Assembly (NCBI GenBank): GCA_034437455.1
Contig: DAOTUB010000043.1
Coordinates: 1-6,548 of the forward strand
Origin: DAOTUB01 sp034437455
GTDB taxonomy: Bacteria > Chloroflexota > Anaerolineae > B4-G1
Direction of reading: 5' to 3'
Length of the DNA: 6,548 nt
A program made the translations under genes and the position numbers. Under the pieces are notes generated by a model. It did no database searches, was not told the DNA's origin, and saw only the letters and a program-made list of their open reading frames with translations. Shown here piece after piece: positions 1-4,843 of this stretch. How positions within the stretch are numbered: the stretch's first letter is position 1; the number at the start of each line of letters is the position of its first letter.

Positions 1-708
1 TGATTCCCCTTGCAGATCGAGCCGATAGGCGTTGTGAATCAGGCGATCCAAGATCGCATCACCGATCGTTGGGTCCGGAAACCGGGCATGCCACTCGCTC
101 ACAGGCACCTGAGTGGCGACCAGGGTGGCAGACCTGCCGTAGCGATCGTCCAGGATCTCGAGCAGGTCCTGCGACTGGGACCGACTCAGGGGATCACGGA
201 GCCAGTCGTCGAAGATTAAGAGCTGGGTGCGGGCGAAGGTGTCGAGGAGCTTGGGATAGGATCCATCGGCGTGGGCGAGGGCGATCTGGTGCAGAAGCCG
301 AGAAGTGCGGTAGTAGCGGACGGTGAAGTCGTACCGGCAGGCCGAGTGGGCCAGCGCGCAAGTGAGGAATGTCTTCCCGACGCCGGTCGGACCCAGGACG
401 AGTATATTGAGGTGGCGGGTGATCCACTCGCTCTGGGCCAGGTGGAGGATGAGACTGCGGTCGAGGCCACGGGAGGCGGACATGTCCAAGTCCTCGATGG
501 TCGCCGGGAGGGGGAGCTTGGCGGTCTTCAGACGGCGTTTGAGGCGGTTATTGTCGCGATGGGTGCACTCCACGTCGACGAGCAGGCCGAGGCGGTCCTC
601 GAAAGAAAGGTCCGCATACTGGGGGTTGTGAAGCTGCTCTTCGAGCGCGGCGGGAAACGCGGTCAGCCGGAGCTGGGACAGTTTGTCGAGCAAGGGTTGA
701 GTTAACAT
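1..708 (-). CDS. istB: IS21-family transposition helper ATPase IstB, 3' end outside window
   Basis: IstB is the AAA+ ATPase that assembles on target DNA and stimulates the IstA transposase in IS21 elements. The visible 236 residues begin MLTQPLLDKL. They show the N-terminal IstB helical region, a Walker A motif GPTGVGKT at about 106-113, a Walker B LLIFDD at about 163-168, a sensor-like TLVATQ at about 195-200, and the typical IstB ending around DPTIGDAILDRLIHNAYR (about 212-229). Family members are usually about 240-260 residues, so only a short tail is missing and the gene looks intact. The TGA at positions 1-3 of the plus strand is not a stop: read on the minus strand it is TCA. The start at 708 is supported by AAGGAG at 719-714, which overlaps the istA stop codon. 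An ATG at 713 is followed at once by a stop and is excluded. The close coupling suggests co-transcription with istA and perhaps translational coupling. Confidence 0.95.
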   Translation of the reverse strand, partial: MLTQPLLDKLSQLRLTAFPAALEEQLHNPQYADLSFEDRLGLLVDVECTHRDNNRLKRRLKTAKLPLPATIEDLDMSASRGLDRSLILHLAQSEWITRHLNILVLGPTGVGKTFLTCALAHSACRYDFTVRYYRTSRLLHQIALAHADGSYPKLLDTFARTQLLIFDDWLRDPLSRSQSQDLLEILDDRYGRSATLVATQVPVSEWHARFPDPTIGDAILDRLIHNAYRLDLQGES

Positions 709-713
709 CGCAT

Positions 714-719
714 CTCCTT
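714..719 (-). promoter_or_regulatory. Ribosome binding site of istB, overlapping the istA stop
   Basis: The minus strand reads TAAGGAGATGCGATG. The AAGGAG core overlaps the last bases of the istA stop codon and sits 5 nt before the ATG at 708. It decides between the two nearby ATG codons, because the one at 713 opens a three-codon frame only. Confidence 0.7.
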
Positions 720-2256
720 AATGATAGTAGGATTCGCCACGGACGTTTTCGTGGCTTTCAGGGACAACGGACGGCGGTTCTTCGGGTTCAACCTGGTCGA
801 GCTTGGCGTCGAGGATATTCTTGACGCCTTTGTAGGAGATGATGCCCGCTGGGAAGGCGCGGCGACAGGCAGCCTCCAAGCGGTCCTCTCCGTACCCCTT
901 GGCCAGCCGGAGGAGACCCAGGCAGGAGCGATAGGCCTGTTGAGGATGCTTACGCGAGTCGAGGAGCGCCTGGACGACCTGGGCAGTGTGTGGGCCGATG
1001 GACTGAGCCCAGCGCACGAGCCGCTCCGGCGTCCACTCCAGGTATTTCTGGTGCGCGGTTGGCATGTGTTCGGCGAGCGTGGTGTGTCGTCCAGGCGATT
1101 TGACACGGGGATGGGAGGCGACCCGCTTGTTCTTGAAGAAGATTTCGACGGTCGATTGGGTAGCGCGGATGTTAATCTCCTTGTGGATCAGCGTGTGAGG
1201 GACGCTGTAGTAGTGTTTTTCGAATTCGACGTGGTAGTCGATGTTGACACGAGCCTTCTTCCAGATGGCGAACACGTAGGACTGTTCAGGGAGAGGTCCG
1301 AGGGCGGGCTGATCCAGCTGCTCGAAGAACTCGCGGCGGGAGTGTTCGAGATGCTTCATCGGCCGCTCGTTCAACGGGTCGAGTAGCTCGCGGATGGCCT
1401 GGTTAAGCCCAGCCAGGCTGAAGAAGGTGCGATTGCGCAGGCGGGCCAGGATCCAGCGCTCGGTCACCTGGACGCCGACCTCGGCTTTGGCCTTGTCCTT
1501 GGGCTTGCGAGACCGCGCGGGGATGACAGCCACGCCGTAGTGCTCGGCCAGGTCTTGGTAGGTGGGATTCAGGTCGGGCTCGTAGAGACAGGGATTCTTG
1601 ACCCCGGCCTTGAGATTGTCGGGCACGACGATCTCGGGCACGCCGCCGAAGAACGTGAACATACGAACGTGGCCGTCGATCCAGTTGGGCAGCTCCTGGC
1701 TCCACTGGGCTTCGACGTAGGTGTAGTTGCTGGCGCCCAGCACGCCGATGAAGACCTGGGCCTGGTGGACCTCGCCGGTGTCGGGATCGACGATGGGCAC
1801 GGTCTGACCGGCGTAGTCGACGAAGACCTTCTCGCCTGCCTTGTGGGTCAGCCGCATCGACGGATTCAGCTTCTTGGCCCACTGGCGATAGAGAGCACAG
1901 AACTGGCTGTAACCGTACCCGGTTGGGTGGTCGTCGCGGTACTCGACCCACAACAGGCGCAAGGTGACGCTCTTCTTACGCAGCTCGGCGTGAATATAGG
2001 ACCAGTCGGGACAGGAAATGACTCTCGATTTGAGATCGGATGGTTTGGGAAAGAGGAGCTCGAAGAGCCGGCCCTCATCCAGGTCGTCGGGGAGCGGCCA
2101 GCTCAAACCGGCTGTCTCGGCCCGGCGGATGTATTCGCCAACGGTACTGTGGGAGATGGAACAACTGCGGGCAATCGCCCGGTTCGACAGGTTGCACTCC
2201 CACTTCAGACGAAGTACCTCTCGGATTTTGCGCATGGTTAACCTTTCTTGGGTCAT
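718..2256 (-). CDS. istA: IS21-family DDE transposase IstA
   Basis: IstA catalyses strand cleavage and transfer for IS21-family elements and binds the multiple repeats in their ends. The 512-residue protein starts MTQERLTMRK. It has an N-terminal helix-turn-helix (about 8-50, around NLSNRAIARSCSISHSTVGEY) and a retroviral-integrase-like core. The likely catalytic triad is D147 (in VFVDYAG), D213 (in VVPDNLK) and E259 (in DKAKAEVGV). A C-terminal beta-rich domain follows (about 320-385, around NIDYHVEFEKHYYSVPH). The length is normal for IstA and the frame is uninterrupted, so the transposase is probably functional. An in-frame ATG upstream at 2298 would add 14 residues (WHPWPPRKKRRHK) that are not family-like. 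The start at 2256 is preferred because GGAGG lies 6 nt before it. The stop at 718 is linked to istB by its ribosome binding site. Confidence 0.96.
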   Translation of the reverse strand: MTQERLTMRKIREVLRLKWECNLSNRAIARSCSISHSTVGEYIRRAETAGLSWPLPDDLDEGRLFELLFPKPSDLKSRVISCPDWSYIHAELRKKSVTLRLLWVEYRDDHPTGYGYSQFCALYRQWAKKLNPSMRLTHKAGEKVFVDYAGQTVPIVDPDTGEVHQAQVFIGVLGASNYTYVEAQWSQELPNWIDGHVRMFTFFGGVPEIVVPDNLKAGVKNPCLYEPDLNPTYQDLAEHYGVAVIPARSRKPKDKAKAEVGVQVTERWILARLRNRTFFSLAGLNQAIRELLDPLNERPMKHLEHSRREFFEQLDQPALGPLPEQSYVFAIWKKARVNIDYHVEFEKHYYSVPHTLIHKEINIRATQSTVEIFFKNKRVASHPRVKSPGRHTTLAEHMPTAHQKYLEWTPERLVRWAQSIGPHTAQVVQALLDSRKHPQQAYRSCLGLLRLAKGYGEDRLEAACRRAFPAGIISYKGVKNILDAKLDQVEPEEPPSVVPESHENVRGESYYH

Positions 2257-2262
2257 CTTGTG

Positions 2263-2270
2263 CCTCCTTT
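2263..2270 (-). promoter_or_regulatory. Strong ribosome binding site of istA
   Basis: AAAGGAGG on the minus strand ends 6 nt before the ATG at 2256 and is preceded by a run of A residues. It fixes the istA start at 2256 rather than at the upstream in-frame ATG at 2298. Confidence 0.75.
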
Positions 2271-2305
2271 TTTTTCTTGGAGGCCAAGGATGCCACAAAC
2301 GTGTA

Positions 2306-2334
2306 AGATTAGCCAGCGCCGCTTTCTATGTCAG
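2306..2334 (-). promoter_or_regulatory. Predicted sigma70-type promoter of istAB
   Basis: On the minus strand a -35-like CTGACA (2334-2329) and a -10-like TAATCT (2311-2306) are separated by exactly 17 nt. Each box differs from consensus at few positions, and the pair lies about 50 nt before the istA start. The -35 region abuts the degenerate inner end of the terminal repeat array, so IstA binding there could repress its own promoter. That last point is inference. Confidence 0.5.
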
Positions 2335-4791
2335 GATTCCGGGCATGCCGTTCACTGAATCCGAACGATGTCGTCCACCGATTCCGATGGGCTCGGAAAA
2401 GTGGTCGACATGCCGTTGGAACAGATGGTCGGCATGGCTCGGAACGAGTGGTCGGCATCCATCGGAATCGATGGTTGGCATGGGGTGGAACATGCAATAC
2501 TCGACAAACTGCCCGTCAACCACGCTGGCACGCCGGTCTGACTCTTTCCTGGTATAGAGCTGGTCTCCTGGCTGTAGCAGTCCGGCGCGTAACAGGTCCG
2601 CGACTCGGCCACTGCGCCCCCCACGCCGGTCAGGCGCGCCGGACAGGGCCTGGCGCAGGGGGGCCTCGTCGTTCCGAAAGGCGCGCACATCTTGCCGGCC
2701 CCCGCCAGGCACCCAGCGCTCAAGACGCTGGCCGTCCGGGCTCTGGTAAAAGGCGAGCGGCCAGGTGCCGCTGCCGCTGGGTTCCATATCGGTGACCCAC
2801 TCGTCAAAGCTCTCGGCCGGGACCCACAGGACATTGTCCGCGCTGCCCAGTACAAAGACCATAAAGCCGTGCCCCAGGTCTCTGATGCGCTCAAAGTACT
2901 GCGGGGTGACGCCCAAAAAGTATTCGATCTCGTCGTTGCGCGAATGCGCCTTGGAAAAGCGGAACATCAGGTGAATTTTGCCGTCCAGCGCATAGTAGGT
3001 GCGCCCGAACGGGAGCGGTTGCAGGTCGCCCAACTGCGCCAGACGCGCCAGCAGCGCCTCATAAGCCTGCTCGCGGCTGGAGGGCGTGGGGGCGCTTGTC
3101 GCTTCTGGTTCTGATGCTGATGTTGATACTGATGCTGATGCTGCTTCTGATGGAACCGTGGTTGTGGCCAATCGCCAGTAGCCTCGCTCGGGCATCGACT
3201 CGAAGCGATGGTCCATGCTCATCGTGGCGCTGACCGTATGGCTTGGCGTCTGCGATTTGGTGCTGCGCCAGTTGCTATGCTTCTCCTTGAGCGCTACCGC
3301 CTGCTGGGTGATGGTTTGAAGATGCGTCCCTCGTCCCTCTGGATCATGGCGTTGCAGTACAAAAAAGGCCAGATTCGCCCAGGAGGGATTGGAAAGCAGT
3401 TCGTTGTGTTTGGTGAGCCGATAGTAGCCCCGGCGCAGCTTGTAAAAGCGGGGGTCCTGGGACATAATGCGGCTCACGGTTCCGTCCACGTGAGCCGAGT
3501 CCCCCTTTTGCCAGTTGGGATCGTGTTGATCTTTGAGCACCTCGGCCTCGGTCGCGATGTCCTTATAAGACATCTCGGCCTGGCCGCTGGTGTCGAGGAC
3601 ATAATAGGCCAGGTTGGCCCAGCTAGGGTCCCCTTCGAACGGGATTTCGACCTCGGGCTCGACCTCGACGCCACGCTCGGCCTCCAGTTCCCGCTCTTGC
3701 TGCAGCGCCTCTTCGCGGGACAGGTTGAGGATCTTGCGCAAGGCGTCCAGAGAGAGGGTTTGTCGTTCGCCATGTTCCAAGGCCCAACTGAGCGCCTGGC
3801 CATAGATTTCGACGCCAGAGGGGCGATCCGTGACGCCCTCTGGCGTTTCCTCGTTCAGCGCCGGGATGCGGTTTTTGAGCAGGTTGAGCAGGCTGTTGAT
3901 GGCGTCGCTGGCCACCGAGGCCGGGGAGCCCTCGTCGCTCGGATCGATATAGTCGCCCACGTGATAGCTCATAAAGTTGGCCCGGCCCGAGCTGAACATG
4001 CCGTCAAAGAAAAAGATGTCGGGCTGTTGCAGGCGGCCTTCAGAAGTGATGATCACGAACGGGTCCAATTCGAGCACGGCAGGTTGGGCCTCGTCGACCA
4101 GCAGGCAGCGGCGAGAGTTGACGCCGAGGGCGGTCTGCCAGGTGTGCTGGCGAAATGGATAGCTGGTGCCAGAGGCATAGTTGGCGTGATAGTGCCATTG
4201 ACCCGCGTGGTGCTCGGCGTGTTCGACATAGAGCCAGGGATAGCGGGCCAGAAACCGCAGTTCGCCCAGCAAGGCTTCTAAATCCTGTTCCAATTCGACC
4301 AGCCGCGATTGTCGTTCAAAAGGGCTGGTTTGGCTGCGGTTGCGGTGGTGAGCCTCTTCGTTGCGTTCCTGGATAAAGCGCTGGATGAGACGCACGTTTT
4401 GCGACTGGGTTTTGACGTTGCCGTGCTCTGTGACGCGATAGTAGAAATCGAACAGTTCGGGCATTAGCAATCGCTCACGACGCGTGGCATAGGGGCGTAG
4501 GGTGAGATGCAGCAACCCCTGCCAGTGGCCCAGAGACAGAGGCCGGTTTAGGGTATCGAGCAGGTCCTGGAAAAGGTTGGCGTTGCCCAGCGTGGCATCA
4601 TCCTGAATGTCGCGCATAAAGTTGGTCAGAGAGATGGCGGCGATGGTCTTGAGCGTGACCTCAAAGCAGGCCAGCAGCGCCTGGTAACGGTCGCCGTGGT
4701 CAATGCGGTTTTTCAGATAGCTGTAGGCGTGGCTGATGGGAAAGGGGTATTTTTCGCGAATGAGTGGCTCAAGTGCTTTGTCGTTTACCAT
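2326..4791 (-). CDS. R-M-linked HEPN/HARE-HTH/RAMA protein, 3' end truncated by IS21
   Basis: I do not recognise this as a named family; it reads as a multidomain defence protein. Residues 1-155 are helical with R143-NEEA-H148, matching the HEPN RNase motif R-x4-H, and begin with a YPFPISHAYSYL motif. Residues 180-285 are beta-rich, ending FFFDGM..FMSYHVGD. Residues 389-460 and 469-541 are two HARE-HTH winged helices, each starting PSWANLA and ending in an RGYYRL or RGYWRL motif. A Ser/Ala/Thr-rich linker (543-572) leads to an unassigned domain (573-690). Residues about 724-765 (GRVADLLRAGLLQPGDQLY to DGQFVEY) match the first half of a RAMA domain. From residue 766 onward the frame is IS21 end sequence to a TAG at 2326, so the authentic protein is truncated. 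The start is supported by AGGAG 9 nt upstream. The gene lies 52 bp downstream of the Type ISP gene in the same orientation, so an operon is likely. HARE-HTH and RAMA are predicted modified-DNA readers, so a modification-sensing role is inferred. Confidence 0.85.
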   Translation of the reverse strand: MVNDKALEPLIREKYPFPISHAYSYLKNRIDHGDRYQALLACFEVTLKTIAAISLTNFMRDIQDDATLGNANLFQDLLDTLNRPLSLGHWQGLLHLTLRPYATRRERLLMPELFDFYYRVTEHGNVKTQSQNVRLIQRFIQERNEEAHHRNRSQTSPFERQSRLVELEQDLEALLGELRFLARYPWLYVEHAEHHAGQWHYHANYASGTSYPFRQHTWQTALGVNSRRCLLVDEAQPAVLELDPFVIITSEGRLQQPDIFFFDGMFSSGRANFMSYHVGDYIDPSDEGSPASVASDAINSLLNLLKNRIPALNEETPEGVTDRPSGVEIYGQALSWALEHGERQTLSLDALRKILNLSREEALQQERELEAERGVEVEPEVEIPFEGDPSWANLAYYVLDTSGQAEMSYKDIATEAEVLKDQHDPNWQKGDSAHVDGTVSRIMSQDPRFYKLRRGYYRLTKHNELLSNPSWANLAFFVLQRHDPEGRGTHLQTITQQAVALKEKHSNWRSTKSQTPSHTVSATMSMDHRFESMPERGYWRLATTTVPSEAASASVSTSASEPEATSAPTPSSREQAYEALLARLAQLGDLQPLPFGRTYYALDGKIHLMFRFSKAHSRNDEIEYFLGVTPQYFERIRDLGHGFMVFVLGSADNVLWVPAESFDEWVTDMEPSGSGTWPLAFYQSPDGQRLERWVPGGGRQDVRAFRNDEAPLRQALSGAPDRRGGRSGRVADLLRAGLLQPGDQLYTRKESDRRASVVDGQFVEYCMFHPMPTIDSDGCRPLVPSHADHLFQRHVDHFSEPIGIGGRHRSDSVNGMPGILT
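2336..2492. repeat. IS21 terminal tandem repeats, probable IstA binding sites
   Basis: Four clear direct repeats start at 2401, 2425, 2448 and 2471 on the plus strand, with spacing of 24, 23 and 23 bp. They share a core close to RTGGTYGRCAT followed by a variable stretch; GGAA is present in most copies. Further inward, degenerate copies keep the CAT or GAT landmark near 2386, 2367 and 2344 and pieces such as ATGGGCTCGGAA and CATGCCGTT, suggesting up to seven units. Multiple repeats of about 20 bp at each end are a known property of IS21-family elements, where they bind IstA. The same bases are translated as the artificial C-terminal tail of the disrupted host gene. Confidence 0.8.
2497..2622 (-). 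pseudogene. RAMA domain, N-terminal half only, cut by the insertion sequence
   Basis: The residues around ADLLRAGLLQPGDQLY and the following ASVVDGQFVEY match the opening of RAMA domains, which continue with a Gly, a serine-rich helix (S-x-S-A-A) and a final GW..W motif. None of that ending is present: the frame passes into IS21 repeats right after FVEY. The missing half should lie beyond the opposite IS end, to the left of this window. Confidence 0.7.
3110..3152 (-). repeat. Imperfect GCTGAT-type short tandem repeat in linker
   Basis: The plus strand shows a 6-bp imperfect repeat (GCTGAT, GTTGAT, ACTGAT, GCTGAT). On the coding strand it gives alternating Ser/Ala/Thr/Val residues in a flexible linker at about residues 543-563. 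A repeat of this kind can expand or contract by whole codons without breaking the frame. Confidence 0.6.
3169..3627 (-). other. Tandem pair of HARE-HTH domains
   Basis: Two consecutive domains of about 72 residues align with each other. Both open with PSWANLA and an aromatic-rich helix (YYVL or FFVL), continue through a helix ending before a Trp (NWQKG or NWRST), then a helix with V-S-x-x-M-S, and end with an aromatic RGY strand (RGYYRL, RGYWRL). This pattern is that of the HB1, ASXL, restriction endonuclease HTH family, a winged helix found in restriction and chromatin proteins. The second copy is more diverged in its middle part. Confidence 0.75.
4348..4365 (-). other. HEPN-like R-x4-H motif codons
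   Basis: These codons give RNEEAH (residues 143-148). In HEPN RNases the conserved arginine, a following polar residue (often N, D or H) and a histidine four to six residues on form the active site. The surrounding helices (about residues 33-60 and 130-150) fit a HEPN four-helix arrangement. The assignment rests on the motif and helix pattern only, without a profile search. Confidence 0.5.
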
Positions 4792-4843
4792 AAATTTGTT
4801 CTCCTGATGCTAGGTGGGATACGCTATAGTTTGGGAAATCTGA
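4792..4843 (-). promoter_or_regulatory. Short intergenic gap with ribosome binding site
   Basis: The 52 bp between the Type ISP stop and the next start contain AGGAG (4805-4801) 9 nt before the ATG at 4791. I see no stem-loop terminator here, so the two genes are probably co-transcribed. A TATAGC string is present, but no convincing -35 box is paired with it. Confidence 0.55.

Larger units (their letters stand above)
1..2492 (-). mobile_element. IS21-family insertion sequence, one end inside the window
   Basis: The element consists of a repeat-bearing end, then istA and istB in tight tandem, the standard IS21 gene order. The inner boundary is placed at about 2492 because the minus strand there reads TGTTCCACC, and IS21-type ends usually start with TG. 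A start at 2496 (TGCATG) is the alternative. Just outside this point, the minus-strand reading frame encodes a recognisable but unfinished RAMA domain; just inside it, the sequence becomes a tandem-repeat array. IstB runs off position 1 near its expected C-terminus, so the opposite end and the target duplication lie just outside. The element is oriented with the disrupted host genes, so transcription from the R-M locus would read into istA. Confidence 0.9.

Noticed and set aside
271..705. Plus-strand open frames opposite istB
   Set aside because: The minus-strand frame here carries clear Walker A, Walker B and IstB C-terminal motifs, so the plus-strand frames are shadows.
721..1386. Plus-strand open frame opposite istA (and similar ones at 1540-2241 and 4940-5680)
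   Set aside because: They mirror the codon positions of the real minus-strand genes and have no recognisable domains or supporting ribosome binding sites.
2268..2275. Run of eight A residues (minus strand) as a programmed frameshift site
   Set aside because: It lies upstream of the supported istA start and belongs to the untranslated leader; istA itself is one uninterrupted frame.
2256..2298. Upstream ATG at 2298 as the istA start
   Set aside because: The 14 extra residues are not IstA-like, and the ideal GGAGG lies directly before the ATG at 2256. The predicted -10 box is also only about 8 nt upstream of 2298.
2401..2490. The 23-24 bp repeats as a CRISPR array
   Set aside because: The units are contiguous and imperfect without unique spacers, and they lie at an IS21 end, where tandem transposase sites are expected.
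3208..4281. Long open frame of 357 codons on the plus strand, opposite the HEPN/HARE/RAMA gene
   Set aside because: It is antisense to a gene with recognisable domains, shows no family motifs, and is the usual by-product of GC-rich codon bias.
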